Positions 34,763 to 44,487 are shown, counted from the first letter of the stretch. The stretch is DNA of 64,000 nt from Ulvibacter algarum (GCA_947488905.1 CANLBJ010000001.1:682001-746000); one strand, 5' to 3'. Numbers and translations are program-made. The notes: generated by a model from the letters alone, not told the origin.

Positions 34763-35848
34763 ATGGATACAAATAATTATGCAGTAATAATGGCAGGTGG
34801 TATTGGTTCACGATTCTGGCCTATGAGCACGACAGATTTCCCTAAGCAATTTATAGATATGCTTGGTACGGGAAAGTCGTTGTTGCAGCAAACTTTTTCT
34901 AGAATTGCAAAGTTTGTGCCTGAGCAGAATATTTTAATCCTTACTAATGATAGGTATAAAGATCTAGTTTTAGAACAATTACCTTCATTAACAGAAAAAC
35001 AATTAGTGCTTGAACCTGCAATGCGCAATACAGCGCCTTGTATATTGCTAGCGGCATTAAAGATAGCAAAGTGGAATCCTGAAGCAAAAATGCTAGTGGC
35101 TCCCAGTGATCACTGGATAGAAGATGAAGCCGCCTTTGCAAAAGATGTGCTCACTAGTTTTAAAGCGATAGGTGATACAGATAAGTTGATTACTTTAGGT
35201 ATTAAGCCTACTTTTCCTAATACAGGTTATGGCTATATAGAAGTGGGTGCTATTGTTTCTTCGGAAACGGGCTTGCACGAAGTAACCCAGTTTAGAGAAA
35301 AACCAGATTATCAAACAGCAAAGGAGTTTATTGCTCAAGGTAATTTTTTATGGAATGCAGGGATTTTTGCCTGGAGTGTTTCGGGAGTTATAAATGCATT
35401 TGAATCCCATCTTCCAGATATGTTACACATTTTTAACGCAGGAACTCCTGTTTTAAATACTTCTAATGAAACTGCTTTTGTGGCAGAAAATTATATAAAG
35501 GCAGAGAATATTTCTATTGACTTTGGTATCTTAGAGAAGTCTGAAAATGTGCACGTTATTAAAGCAAATTTTGACTGGAATGATCTAGGAACTTGGGGTG
35601 CGTTACACGATAAAATGACAACTAATGATGATGAGAATGCAGTAGTAAGAGCTGTACCGCATTTGCGTGAAGCAACGGGTAATATGATACTTACTGAAAA
35701 AGAGAAACTTGTGGTTGTTGATGGTTTAAGTGATTATATCATAATAGACAAAGAAGAAAGTTTATTAATATTTCCGAAGAAAAAAGAGCAAGAAATAAAA
35801 CAGTTATTGACTGAGCTTAAAGAAAAGTTTGGCGAGAAATACACATAG
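34763..35848 (+). CDS. Mannose-1-phosphate guanylyltransferase
   Basis: A 361-residue nucleotidyltransferase making GDP-mannose from GTP and mannose-1-phosphate. The signature is VIMAGGIGSRFWPMSTTDFPKQF at residues 8-30; then LAPSDHWI-type VAPSDHWIEDE, the FREKPD motif, NFLWNAGIFAW and FDWNDLGTWGAL. It has no isomerase domain, so it is the short form. It is four bases from the SprT-like gene and eight from the DUF389 gene. The product feeds surface polysaccharide synthesis. Confidence 0.92.
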   Translation: MDTNNYAVIMAGGIGSRFWPMSTTDFPKQFIDMLGTGKSLLQQTFSRIAKFVPEQNILILTNDRYKDLVLEQLPSLTEKQLVLEPAMRNTAPCILLAALKIAKWNPEAKMLVAPSDHWIEDEAAFAKDVLTSFKAIGDTDKLITLGIKPTFPNTGYGYIEVGAIVSSETGLHEVTQFREKPDYQTAKEFIAQGNFLWNAGIFAWSVSGVINAFESHLPDMLHIFNAGTPVLNTSNETAFVAENYIKAENISIDFGILEKSENVHVIKANFDWNDLGTWGALHDKMTTNDDENAVVRAVPHLREATGNMILTEKEKLVVVDGLSDYIIIDKEESLLIFPKKKEQEIKQLLTELKEKFGEKYT

Positions 35849-35856
35849 TAATAATT

Positions 35857-37281
35857 ATGGAAGGAAATAATGATGTAAAAGCTACACCTAATGGAGAAGA
35901 GTTTGAACATATAAAACTCAATGCGTGGGAGTCAATTAAAAAGTTTTTTATAGAGCTTTTTAATATACAAAATGATACAGATCGTGATGCAACCATAGAT
36001 GCCGTTAAAAAAGATATTTCTTTTAAAGGGCACACGGCTTGGATTCTTATTTTTTCCATTTTTATAGCCTCTATTGGTCTTAATGTTTCTAGTACGGCAG
36101 TTGTTATTGGTGCGATGCTTATCTCTCCTTTAATGGGGCCTATTGTGGGTATAGGTCTATCGCTGGCTATTAATGATATAGATACCATGAAGCGCTCATT
36201 TATTAATCTGGGTGTGATGATGGTTTTGAGTGTTTTAACCGCAACTTTATATTTTTGGTTATCTCCTTTAACAGAAGAAACTGCCGAGTTAGTTGCTAGA
36301 ACTGCTCCCAATATATTAGATGTATTTGTGGCTATTTTTGGTGGCTTAGGCCTTATAGTTGCAAAAACTAAGAGTGGTACAATTGCAAGTGTAATTTTTG
36401 GTGTGGCTATTGCTACAGCGTTAATGCCGCCTTTATGTACTGTAGGGTATGGTCTTGCAATAGGTAATTTAAGTTATGCTGGTGGAGCTCTATTTTTGTT
36501 CTCAATTAATGCAGTATTTATTGCGTTAGCAACTTTTTTAGTGGCAAAAATATTAAGGTTCCCTATGGTGAGATATGCAAACACCAAGAGAAGAAAAATG
36601 ATTACACGTCTTGTGTCTCTAGTTGCATTAATTGTTATTGTGCCAAGTGTATACTTTTTTATTAAGTTGCTAGACGAACAGGTATTTACTAATAAAGTGA
36701 ATGAGTTTGTTAAAACAGAATTGAAATATGAGGGTGCTGAGATTGTAAAGTCTACACAAGATTATCAATCTAAAAACCTTGAGGTTTACTTAATAGGAAA
36801 GCCTGTGCCACAAACTATTATTGATACTTGGGTTGCTAAAATTAAAGAAACCGAAACTATCCATGATGTAAACTTACGTATATATCAAGGTACAGATAAC
36901 TCTGGTGAGTTAAAAGAGCAAATATCTGGTTCATTAAAAGCAGATATATTGAGTGAACTCTACATTAATAATGAACAAAAAATAAGAGATAAGACTGAGC
37001 GTATTGCTTTTTTAGAAAATGAAATAGCGAAACTTTCTGTTGCAAAAGAAGGTATTCCTTTTGCAGACATAAGTGCCGAGATTAAAGCAATGTTTGATAA
37101 TCTTGAAACTATAGGGTATGCAGAAAGAATACAAAATAATTTTAAGGTAATAGACACATTACCTGTCTTCACAATGACCTGGAATGAGAAAGTAAGAAGC
37201 AAGGATAAGATTGAAAATAATAATCGTATCGCTGCCTTGTTAAAAGTGAGACTGAAGCTAGATACTTTAAAAGTAGAGTGA
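35857..37281 (+). CDS. DUF389 (TIGR00341-type) membrane protein
   Basis: A 474-residue protein with an N-terminal cytosolic stretch, then six or so transmembrane segments carrying the DUF389 hallmark VVIGAMLISPLMGPIVGIGLSLA and VAIATALMPPLCTVGYGLA, and a ~200-residue C-terminal soluble region with a coiled-coil part (KIRDKTERIAFLENEIAKL). The function of the family is unknown. It is the last gene of the SDR-sprT-manC string and is followed by a strong bidirectional terminator. Confidence 0.85.
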   Translation: MEGNNDVKATPNGEEFEHIKLNAWESIKKFFIELFNIQNDTDRDATIDAVKKDISFKGHTAWILIFSIFIASIGLNVSSTAVVIGAMLISPLMGPIVGIGLSLAINDIDTMKRSFINLGVMMVLSVLTATLYFWLSPLTEETAELVARTAPNILDVFVAIFGGLGLIVAKTKSGTIASVIFGVAIATALMPPLCTVGYGLAIGNLSYAGGALFLFSINAVFIALATFLVAKILRFPMVRYANTKRRKMITRLVSLVALIVIVPSVYFFIKLLDEQVFTNKVNEFVKTELKYEGAEIVKSTQDYQSKNLEVYLIGKPVPQTIIDTWVAKIKETETIHDVNLRIYQGTDNSGELKEQISGSLKADILSELYINNEQKIRDKTERIAFLENEIAKLSVAKEGIPFADISAEIKAMFDNLETIGYAERIQNNFKVIDTLPVFTMTWNEKVRSKDKIENNNRIAALLKVRLKLDTLKVE

Positions 37282-37381
37282 TACTCTTGTGAAAGCCTGT
37301 TTTAGCATTTGTTTTATTAAAGGTGCTTTTTTGGTGTATTATAATAAGAGTTGTTTTATTTTTCTTAAAGTATATTAAATT

Positions 37382-37412
37382 AAAAAAGGGTGCTCAAAGA
37401 GCACCCTTTTTT
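37382..37412. terminator. Bidirectional terminator between convergent genes
   Basis: A perfect 14-bp stem (AAAAAAGGGTGCTC / GAGCACCCTTTTTT) with a three-base loop gives A-tract and T-tract on either side. It serves both the DUF389 gene and the FG-GAP gene. Confidence 0.92.
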
Positions 37413-37430
37413 AATGATATTTAATATCAA

Positions 37431-39050
37431 TTACTTCTTCACAAACTTATAATTTACCGCTTTATTGTCAACTTGTAGTTGTACAAAATATGCGCCAGCG
37501 TTTAAGTTAGATACATTGATGTCTCTGTTTTGAGAGATTGTAGTGTTTAATACTACTCTTCCGTTTGTGTCTATTACTGTTACAGGAGTGTTCTCTAAAC
37601 CTTTAAGAGAGAAGTTAAGAACTTCTGTTGTAGGGTTAGGGTAGATGTTAATCCCTTCTGCATCAAATGTAGTAACGTTAAGAGATTCTCCAGACCCTTC
37701 TACTACATTGTACATATTGTTTACTTCAAGATCTACAATAGACTCTAAAAGACCATTAGGCCATTGTACGGTTACAGACTCTATTACTTCATCGCTACCT
37801 AGTCCAAAATGAGCTACTAAAGAATTCATATGACTAAATCCTTGTCCAGATCTTACTTCTCTAATTTGAGTTCCTAAATCACTAACTACAGTTACTCTTG
37901 CTCCAATACCGTGAATGTTACTATCTACACCTTGTAATGATATTTTAATATAGTTGTTGTCTCCACCATTATTAATAAAAAGATTACCATCGTTTGCAAC
38001 ATCTAGGTAGCCATCGTTATTTAAATCTGCAATTGCTCCTTCATCAAAAGGTAGGTTGATTCCTGTAAAAGTTAAGTCGCCATTATTAAGGTATAATTCT
38101 CTTGACATTTCAGAAAAGATATCTATGTACCCATCATTATTAAAATCTCCTGCTTGGTTTTCCCAGGCACCAAGGTCTGTAGGGTTAATTCCTGTAGAAC
38201 CAATAATGTCTGTGAAGTTACCTGTACCATCATTGATCATAAATCTGTTCTCAAAATCATGGTTTACAATAAAAGCGTCAAAATCACCATCATTATCAAA
38301 GTCTTCAAAAACGGTTGACCAAGATTGTGCATTATCGCGCATACCTATTTCTAATCCGTTTTCTGTAAAAGTACCATCACCGTTGTTTGTGTACATCGCG
38401 TTATCTCTGTTGACGTTTCCTGGTTCTGCACCACCACGACATTTAGTTAAATACATGTCTTGATCACCATCATTATCATAATCTACCCATATTGCCGCGT
38501 AGTTACCTGGACGGTTAAGGGTGTTTATTAATGATTGGTCTTCTGTCATATTACCATTACCGTCATTACGGTATGGATGGCTTAAATCTACATCGTGACA
38601 CACAAAGGCATCTAAATCTCCATCAAGGTCGATATCTGCTATGGTAGATCTTTGTGAGAAAATATAATCTGTGTTTGAGGCATCCTCTTCGTACGTACTC
38701 CCGTCTGCACTAGCAAATAAAAATGACACTCTTTGACCATTACCTAAAACAAAGTCCATATAACCGTCTTCGTTTAAGTCTCCGGCAGCAACACTCCAGT
38801 TAGGATCGTTTTGTATTGCCATCGCTCTCCATACAGAGTTAAATGTTCCGTCAGTTTGCTGATAATCTATACCAATACCTTGGGTAGAGATTCTTACGTA
38901 GTCATCAAGACCATCACCATCTACATCTACTGCGGTTTCTGATGTGTCTGGGTAGTCTCCAATCATTGCAGCCTGGTTAGTAAAAGAAACCTGAGCCATT
39001 AGAGTTGCTGAAAAAGCCATTGCAGCAATAAAAAGTATATTTTTTTTCAT
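37431..39050 (-). CDS. Secreted FG-GAP/VCBS-repeat protein with ASPIC/UnbV and T9SS domains
   Basis: A 539-residue exported protein. The signal peptide ends at LMAQ; about seven FG-GAP-type blades with calcium-binding D-x-D-x-D-G loops follow (DVDGDGLDDY, DLDGDLDAF, DYDNDGDQDMY, DFDNDGDFDAF, DFNNDGYIDIF). Next are an ASPIC/UnbV domain (~375-440, IREVRSGQGFSHMNSLVAHFGLG) and a T9SS type A domain (INIYPNPTTEVLNFSLKG ... VNYKFVKK). It probably binds calcium and acts at the surface; the ligand is unknown. It is monocistronic. Confidence 0.9.
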   Translation of the reverse strand: MKKNILFIAAMAFSATLMAQVSFTNQAAMIGDYPDTSETAVDVDGDGLDDYVRISTQGIGIDYQQTDGTFNSVWRAMAIQNDPNWSVAAGDLNEDGYMDFVLGNGQRVSFLFASADGSTYEEDASNTDYIFSQRSTIADIDLDGDLDAFVCHDVDLSHPYRNDGNGNMTEDQSLINTLNRPGNYAAIWVDYDNDGDQDMYLTKCRGGAEPGNVNRDNAMYTNNGDGTFTENGLEIGMRDNAQSWSTVFEDFDNDGDFDAFIVNHDFENRFMINDGTGNFTDIIGSTGINPTDLGAWENQAGDFNNDGYIDIFSEMSRELYLNNGDLTFTGINLPFDEGAIADLNNDGYLDVANDGNLFINNGGDNNYIKISLQGVDSNIHGIGARVTVVSDLGTQIREVRSGQGFSHMNSLVAHFGLGSDEVIESVTVQWPNGLLESIVDLEVNNMYNVVEGSGESLNVTTFDAEGINIYPNPTTEVLNFSLKGLENTPVTVIDTNGRVVLNTTISQNRDINVSNLNAGAYFVQLQVDNKAVNYKFVKK

Positions 39051-39116
39051 TTCATTTGGTTTTTTAATGGCTTAAATTTACAGTAAATATGTTGATTTTA
39101 AATGAAATAGCGGTTT

Positions 39117-39881
39117 TTATTTACCTTTAAGCTGCACTTCCCTTATTTTCTTAAATAGGTCTGAAGAATAAACAAAGTCTGTTACATCTTTGTTGTCTGT
39201 CTTAAAAATGTCTTCTTGATTTCCTTTCCAGACTAAAAGCCCATTCTTTAAAAAGTTGATATGTTCTCCTATTTCCATTACAGAGTTCATATCGTGAGTA
39301 ACAACAACCGTTGTAATGTCAAACTCGTGTGTGATTTCTTGTATTAGGTTATCTATTACTGTAGCGGTTTTTGGGTCAAGACCAGAGTTAGGTTCATCAC
39401 AAAATAAATATTTAGGCCTATTAACAATTGCTCTTGCAATAGAGACCCTTTTTTGCATACCACCAGAAATTTCTGCAGGATATTTTTTGTTTTCGCCTTG
39501 TAGATTAACACGTTCTAGAACATCGTTTACACGGGTTAACATTTCTTCTTTAGATTGTTTTGTGAACATTCTAAGCGGGAACATAACATTTTCTTCTATA
39601 GTCATAGAGTCAAATAAGGCTCCGCCTTGAAAAAGCATTCCTATATTTTCTCTTAGTTCTCTTTGTTGGTCATCATCCATATCTTGTATGGCTTTATCTT
39701 CATAATAAATGCGACCTTCTTCTGGTGTAAATAAACCCAGTAAACATTTTAACATGACACTCTTACCACTACCACTTTGACCAATAATAAGATTAGTCTT
39801 ACCTTTTACAAAAGTGGTCGAGATACCTTTTAAGATTTCCTGATCACCAAAACTTTTTTTAACGTTCTCTACAGTAATCAT
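39117..39881 (-). CDS. ABC transporter ATPase, MlaF-type
   Basis: A 254-residue ATPase with Walker A GQSGSGKSV, Q-loop LFQGGALFDSM, signature SGGMQKR and Walker B YLFCDEPNSGLDP followed by the switch His in VVVTHDMNSV. The LFQGGALFDSM stretch and the C-terminal tail match MlaF/Mkl, the ATPase of Mce-type phospholipid transport across the envelope. It overlaps the permease gene by one base (stop/start). No MCE-domain gene is adjacent. Confidence 0.9.
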   Translation of the reverse strand: MITVENVKKSFGDQEILKGISTTFVKGKTNLIIGQSGSGKSVMLKCLLGLFTPEEGRIYYEDKAIQDMDDDQQRELRENIGMLFQGGALFDSMTIEENVMFPLRMFTKQSKEEMLTRVNDVLERVNLQGENKKYPAEISGGMQKRVSIARAIVNRPKYLFCDEPNSGLDPKTATVIDNLIQEITHEFDITTVVVTHDMNSVMEIGEHINFLKNGLLVWKGNQEDIFKTDNKDVTDFVYSSDLFKKIREVQLKGK

Positions 39882-40618
39882 TAGCTTAAAAGGAGTTGAG
39901 TGATTATATAATTTGCTAGTATAATAAGTACACTAGTCCATACAAAAGAATTTGTACTTGCTTTTCCTACTTCTAGAGCACCACCTTTCATGTAATATCC
40001 TTGCCAAGAGGGCACAGTAGCAATAATGAAGGCAAAAACAAAGGTCTTTAAAAATGCATACACCAAGTGAAAAGGCTCAAAGGTGTCTCTTAAACCAATA
40101 CCAAAGTCTGTTGAGTTTGTAAAACCACCATATACACCAGCAACATAACCTCCCATTATACCTAGAAACATCGCTAGAGCAATAACAAGTGGGTAAAACA
40201 TCATAGCTACTATCTTCGGAAATACTAAATAATTAAGTGAGTTAATACCCATAACTTCTAGTGCATCTATCTGTTCAGTAACGCGCATAGAGCCAATACT
40301 CGAAGTGATAAAAGAACCAACTTTACCTGCCATAATAATGGACATAAATGTTGGTGCAAATTCTAAAATTATAGATTGTCTAGTAGCAAAAGCAATTAAT
40401 GATTTAGGAATAAGAGGATTGGTTAAATTAAGTGCGGTCTGTATGGTTATTACTCCTCCCACGAAGAAAGAAATAAAAGCTACAATACCTAAACTCCCAA
40501 TAACAAGGTCATCTATTTCTTTAAAAATAAGTTCGCGCAAAACAGAGCCTTTGGTAAAACCTCCAAAAACTTTTTTTAACATTAAAAAATAAGAACCAAT
40601 GTCACTTAAATATTTCAT
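39881..40618 (-). CDS. ABC transporter permease, MlaE-type
   Basis: A 245-residue integral membrane protein of the MlaE family: the N-terminal amphipathic helix is followed by ~5 hydrophobic segments and the conserved ALEVMGINSLNYLVFPKIVAM and AGKVGSFITSSIGSMRVTEQ motifs. It forms the membrane part of a phospholipid transporter with the ATPase encoded downstream. The gene is 29 bp from alkaline phosphatase, upstream on the same strand. Confidence 0.9.
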   Translation of the reverse strand: MKYLSDIGSYFLMLKKVFGGFTKGSVLRELIFKEIDDLVIGSLGIVAFISFFVGGVITIQTALNLTNPLIPKSLIAFATRQSIILEFAPTFMSIIMAGKVGSFITSSIGSMRVTEQIDALEVMGINSLNYLVFPKIVAMMFYPLVIALAMFLGIMGGYVAGVYGGFTNSTDFGIGLRDTFEPFHLVYAFLKTFVFAFIIATVPSWQGYYMKGGALEVGKASTNSFVWTSVLIILANYIITQLLLS

Positions 40619-40647
40619 ACCTAATTGTTGTCGCTAATTTAAGAGCG

Positions 40648-41727
40648 CTATTTTTTCTTTTTATTTAAAGAAGAAACCATTTTTGTAAATATCTCTGTAT
40701 TCTCATATATGCCTGCAAATTTTTCTGCACCAGGCCCTTTTGCAAAGACAGGAATCATAGTAGCACTATGGCCACCAGTAGAGAAAGACATTTTTATTTT
40801 ATTATAGTTGGTGCCATCTGCGGCAAGAGTGAATCCTCCTGTTTCGTGATCTGCTGTTACTATCACTAGTGTGTTTTTATGTTTTTTTGCATAGGCTAAT
40901 GCTACGCCTATTGTTTTGTCAAAGTCTAGTAATTCGCTCACTAAATAATCTGCATCATTTGCGTGACCACCCCAATCTATTTGAGATCCTTCTACCATCA
41001 AGAAAAAACCGTTCTTATTTTTAGATAAGTGGTCTAATGCAAGTGATGTAGCGTTAGGTAAAAAATCACCTCTATCTTCAGAAATCTTTGGCATTGCGTC
41101 ATCAGCTAGAAGCATTGCTTGTTTTTTTGTTGTAGTTGATAACGGTAATTTATCTGTTGTAACCTCAAACCCTTTTTCTTTAAAAGACGCGATAAGATCT
41201 TTTCCGTCCTCTCTTCTTTCAAAAAACTTTAAGCCTCCACCTGCAAAAAAGTCTATTTCAGAAGTTGGTAAATAAGTGGCTATCTCTGGGTATTTTCTTC
41301 TAGAATCTACGTGAGCAAAAAATGATGCTGGTGTAGCGTGTACAATTGATGAGGTGCTTATTAATCCTGTTGCCATCCCTTGATTAGATACATAGTCTAT
41401 AATGTTTCTGGCTGGTTTTTTATCTACATCTACACCTATTGCTCCATTAAAAGATTTTATACCACAAGCAAAAGCAGTGGCTCCTGCTGCACTATCTGTA
41501 ACTAGATGGTGTGCAGAAGAGGTTTTAATAAGCCCAATGGTATTAAATTTTTCAAAGTTTGAAGTTTTTTCTCCATAAAATTGAGCTGCAGAAATCTCAC
41601 TAAGCCCCATCCCGTCGCCAATAAGAAGAATAATGTTCTTAGGTTGTGTTTCCGTTTGTTGAGCAATACCTATTGTTGATGCCACAATACAGAGTGCTGC
41701 GGTTAAATGTTTTATTTTAAATGACAT
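40648..41727 (-). CDS. Alkaline phosphatase (PhoA superfamily)
   Basis: A 359-residue exported phosphomonoesterase. The signal peptide ends near GIAQQ; the metal site is LIGDGMGLSEI, the nucleophile Ser79 lies in VTDSAAGATAF, and the other ligands are in MVEGSQIDWGGHANDADYL, VTADHETGGF and STGGHSATMIPV. It is shorter than E. coli PhoA but complete in motifs, as in other marine Flavobacteriaceae. It should release phosphate from organic phosphate in the periplasm. No Pho box was recognised. Confidence 0.92.
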   Translation of the reverse strand: MSFKIKHLTAALCIVASTIGIAQQTETQPKNIILLIGDGMGLSEISAAQFYGEKTSNFEKFNTIGLIKTSSAHHLVTDSAAGATAFACGIKSFNGAIGVDVDKKPARNIIDYVSNQGMATGLISTSSIVHATPASFFAHVDSRRKYPEIATYLPTSEIDFFAGGGLKFFERREDGKDLIASFKEKGFEVTTDKLPLSTTTKKQAMLLADDAMPKISEDRGDFLPNATSLALDHLSKNKNGFFLMVEGSQIDWGGHANDADYLVSELLDFDKTIGVALAYAKKHKNTLVIVTADHETGGFTLAADGTNYNKIKMSFSTGGHSATMIPVFAKGPGAEKFAGIYENTEIFTKMVSSLNKKKK

Positions 41728-41801
41728 ATTTATTAGCTAATTTGTATTTCAAAAGTACTCAAAAAGACTTTTGGTAAAGTTAATGAAAGGTTATAAAGGT
41801 G

Positions 41802-42650
41802 CTAGAATATTTTTTTACGTATCCCTTCTTTACGCAATTTACGTAAAAACTCACCTTCATCTTCAGAAAGCAAAAAGGATGCCTTCTTTTCTTTTGCTTG
41901 TTTAAAACCTTTTAAGCAATCAAAAAAGTAGTGAGTGTTTCTTTTTTTAAGTGCTAATTTTGCTGCAGCAATAGTTGTTAAAGATTTGCCGTATCTCATT
42001 CTGTAAAAAGCTTCTCCTTGTTTTAAGCCTGCTTTTGTGGCATATTTATTACCTGTTGGCTTAAGGTGTTTTACTTTTAAACCCTCGATAGTTACAATTT
42101 TATAATTGTGATATCTTGCCACTATTTCATCAACGGTATCCCAGCCCATCGCGCTTTTAAGACCGCCTATTTTTTTAAAACAATCTCTAGAATATGCTTT
42201 TAAGGCGCCGCGTATGTGGTCTTTGTTGGTTAAATTTTCTAGAACCCAATCTTTGTCTTTTTCAATATAGCAGAAACCGCCAACCATTCCTGTTGTAGCA
42301 GATTCTTTAAATACGCTACTTATCTGTTCTAGATAATTGTTAGGAAAAATAAGATCTGCATCATATTTGCAAATAATATCATACTTGTCATCAAGTTGGT
42401 TAAGGCCAAATTTAAAAGCTTCAATAACTTTACTTCCGGGAGAATGGCCTTCTATAGATGGTTTTGTGATAAAAGAGATATTCTCGTTATTACTAGAGTA
42501 TTCCTGTAGTATTTTTAGAGTGTCATCTGTTGATGAGTCATCAACTACAAGAATTTTAGTTGCTTGTACCGTTTGATTAAGTAGTGAATCTAATGTTTTT
42601 TTAATGTGTTTTGCTTCGTTATAAGCTGGTATGACGATGTATATTCTCAT
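41802..42650 (-). CDS. GT2-family glycosyltransferase
   Basis: A 282-residue GT-A enzyme: YIVIPAYNEAKHIKKTLDSL, VVDDSSTDDTLKIL and the DxD equivalent YDADLIFP (around residue 94). The C-terminus is basic with ~60 residues that may contact the membrane. It starts at the base that ends the methyltransferase gene, so the two are translationally coupled, with the KAS III-like gene just upstream. The acceptor is unknown; membership in a lipid-linked pathway is inferred from neighbours. Confidence 0.85.
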   Translation of the reverse strand: MRIYIVIPAYNEAKHIKKTLDSLLNQTVQATKILVVDDSSTDDTLKILQEYSSNNENISFITKPSIEGHSPGSKVIEAFKFGLNQLDDKYDIICKYDADLIFPNNYLEQISSVFKESATTGMVGGFCYIEKDKDWVLENLTNKDHIRGALKAYSRDCFKKIGGLKSAMGWDTVDEIVARYHNYKIVTIEGLKVKHLKPTGNKYATKAGLKQGEAFYRMRYGKSLTTIAAAKLALKKRNTHYFFDCLKGFKQAKEKKASFLLSEDEGEFLRKLRKEGIRKKIF

Positions 42651-43171
42651 TAAACACGCTCTGCATATATAAGATAATATCTAGGCGTAAATCTTCTAAG
42701 AATAGGGCGGAAGCCTATTTTTTTAACGGGATTTGTAAACTTTACACGTTTTTTAATTTTCCATCCTGCTTTTTCTAAAAGCCAATCAAATTGCCAATCT
42801 TCAAACTCATGATAATGGCGATCTCTAATATCATCTTTATTTTGATAAGCAGCAGCAAACCATAGTTTTAAAGGAACGGAGGCTACTATTTTTTTAGCTT
42901 TTATATCTTTAAGTGCATTAAATGGAGATACTAGGTGTTCAAAAATCTCAAAAGCAGTCACAACAGTATAATCGTCGCTTTTAACTGCAGATGTATCGAC
43001 ATCAAGATCTTCACCATTAGTGTTTGTAACCACATAACCTTCCTTTCTTAAAATTTCAGAAAACGGATTTGTTACCCCTAGATCAAGAATTTTATCTTCT
43101 TTAGAGATCACCTCTTGTAAGAAGTCTAAAGTGATATTATATCTTTTTTTGGGAAACGTATTTTTATACAT
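42650..43171 (-). CDS. Class I SAM-dependent methyltransferase-like protein
   Basis: A small (173-residue) methyltransferase-fold protein: motif I ILDLGVTNPFSEIL, motif II-like NTNGEDLDVD and VVTAFEIFEHLVSPFNALKD. The glycine-rich loop is poorer than usual (LGVTNPF). It contains no cysteine, so it is not an ArsM arsenite methyltransferase. It overlaps the glycosyltransferase gene by one base and follows the KAS III-like gene by 19 bp. The substrate is unknown. Confidence 0.75.
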   Translation of the reverse strand: MYKNTFPKKRYNITLDFLQEVISKEDKILDLGVTNPFSEILRKEGYVVTNTNGEDLDVDTSAVKSDDYTVVTAFEIFEHLVSPFNALKDIKAKKIVASVPLKLWFAAAYQNKDDIRDRHYHEFEDWQFDWLLEKAGWKIKKRVKFTNPVKKIGFRPILRRFTPRYYLIYAERV

Positions 43172-43190
43172 CCTTAAAGATTAGTGATGA

Positions 43191-44252
43191 TTAAACTCTA
43201 TAGAGAATTGCGTTAATGTTCATGCCGGCACCTACGCTAGCAAACATTATAAGGTCTCCTTTGTTGACTTCGTGGTTTTCTAATTTTCCGTTAAGTACAA
43301 GGTCGTATAAGGTAGGCACTGTTGCAACACTAGAGTTACCTAGTTTATTGATGCTCATAGGCATAATAAATTCTGGTGCTTCCATATCGTACAGTTTATA
43401 AAAACGCTTAATAATAGCTTCATCCATTTTTTCATTTGCTTGATGGATAAATATCTTTTTAAGCTCTTTTATATCAAGACCGCTTTCATCCATTGTTGCC
43501 TTCATAGCGTCTGGCACATTAATTAATGCAAAGTTGTAAATCTTACGACCATACATTTTTATATAACGACGTCTATCTGTAATCTCTTGATTATTGGTCT
43601 CACCAAAAAAGATGAAATTTGCTTCATCATAAGCATAAGTTGCACTCTTGTGGGTAATATAACCAGAGTCATCATTGTCTGTAGCTTCTACTACTGTAGC
43701 TCCAGCTCCATCACTGTAAATCATAGAGTCTCTATCATGAGGGTCTACCACACGTGATAATGCTTCTGCTCCTATAACAAGGCAGCGCTTAGCCATTCCA
43801 GATTTTATATAAGCGTGAGCTTGTATCATACCCTCAACCCATCCTGGACAACCAAAAAGGATATCATAACCAACACAATATGGGTTTTGAATTCTAAGTT
43901 TGTTTTTTACTCTAGAGGCTAAACTAGGCACAGTATCACTCTGTAAGTCACCGTGCTTAACGTCACCATAATTTTGGGCAACAATAATATAGTCTAAAGT
44001 TTCTTTGTCAATACCTGCATTTGCTATAGCACGTTCTGCTGCAAAAAATGCCATGTCAGATGTGTTGAGGTCATCTCTAAGATATCTTCTTTCTGCGATA
44101 CCAGTAATGGCTTTAAATTTTTCGATAATGACGTCGTTTTCGTGCGGAAATGACGAACCGTCTTCATTAAAGAAATCATGATTTTCAAAATCATCATTCT
44201 TAGCAACGCCCTCAGGGATATAACTTCCTACTCCAATTATCTTCGTACCCAT
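43191..44252 (-). CDS. 3-oxoacyl-ACP synthase III (FabH)-like thiolase-fold enzyme
   Basis: A 353-residue condensing enzyme with the KAS III triad: Cys135 in LFGCPGWVEG, His270 in IFIHQANEKMD and Asn306 in GNSSVATVP. It is longer than housekeeping FabH (~330) and differs around the active-site entrance, so a specialised acyl condensation is likely. It leads a three-gene operon with methyltransferase and glycosyltransferase. Together they suggest synthesis of a glycosylated acyl product, but the product cannot be named. Confidence 0.85.
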   Translation of the reverse strand: MGTKIIGVGSYIPEGVAKNDDFENHDFFNEDGSSFPHENDVIIEKFKAITGIAERRYLRDDLNTSDMAFFAAERAIANAGIDKETLDYIIVAQNYGDVKHGDLQSDTVPSLASRVKNKLRIQNPYCVGYDILFGCPGWVEGMIQAHAYIKSGMAKRCLVIGAEALSRVVDPHDRDSMIYSDGAGATVVEATDNDDSGYITHKSATYAYDEANFIFFGETNNQEITDRRRYIKMYGRKIYNFALINVPDAMKATMDESGLDIKELKKIFIHQANEKMDEAIIKRFYKLYDMEAPEFIMPMSINKLGNSSVATVPTLYDLVLNGKLENHEVNKGDLIMFASVGAGMNINAILYRV

Positions 44253-44391
44253 ATTTATAAAAAATTTTGACTAAAATACACAAAACAGATTAGGTATTAA
44301 GAGATTACACTCTAATAATGGCTGTTTTGAGAGATTCTTACTTTTTGATTGCTGAAATGTTAATTCTTTAATTTTCAGCATTTATATTGAG

Positions 44392-44435
44392 AATAGTGAG
44401 TCATATTTAAGTTTTAATAAATACGACTCACTATT
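44392..44435. repeat. 18-bp stem hairpin between gcvP and the KAS III-like gene
   Basis: AATAGTGAGTCATATTTA (44392-44409) and TAAATACGACTCACTATT (44418-44435) pair at 17 of 18 positions across an 8-nt loop. It lies in the 235-bp gap downstream of gcvP. No strong T-tract follows on the minus strand, so it may be an RNA-stability hairpin more than a classical terminator. A second weaker hairpin (TGCTGAAA/TTTCAGCA) lies beside it. Confidence 0.7.
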
Positions 44436-44487
44436 AATTTAATTATTCAGCTTGTCTCAACGCTTTAAAATTTCCGAAGAAATTAAA

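Noticed and set aside
38056-38463. 135-codon plus-strand open frame inside the FG-GAP protein gene
   Set aside because: It is antisense to a gene with clear repeats, and its hydrophilic composition mirrors the Asp/Gly-rich coding strand. It has no recognisable domain.
42650-43171. Candidate ArsM (arsenite methyltransferase)
   Set aside because: It is a small methyltransferase-like protein with no cysteine at all, whereas ArsM needs conserved cysteines to bind As(III). It also lies 23 kb from arsS in another operon.
44418-44435. Similarity to the T7 RNA polymerase promoter (ATACGACTCACTAT)
   Set aside because: Fourteen bases match, but the initiating GGG is missing and the sequence is one arm of an 18-bp hairpin downstream of gcvP. 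No phage genes are present, so this is coincidence.
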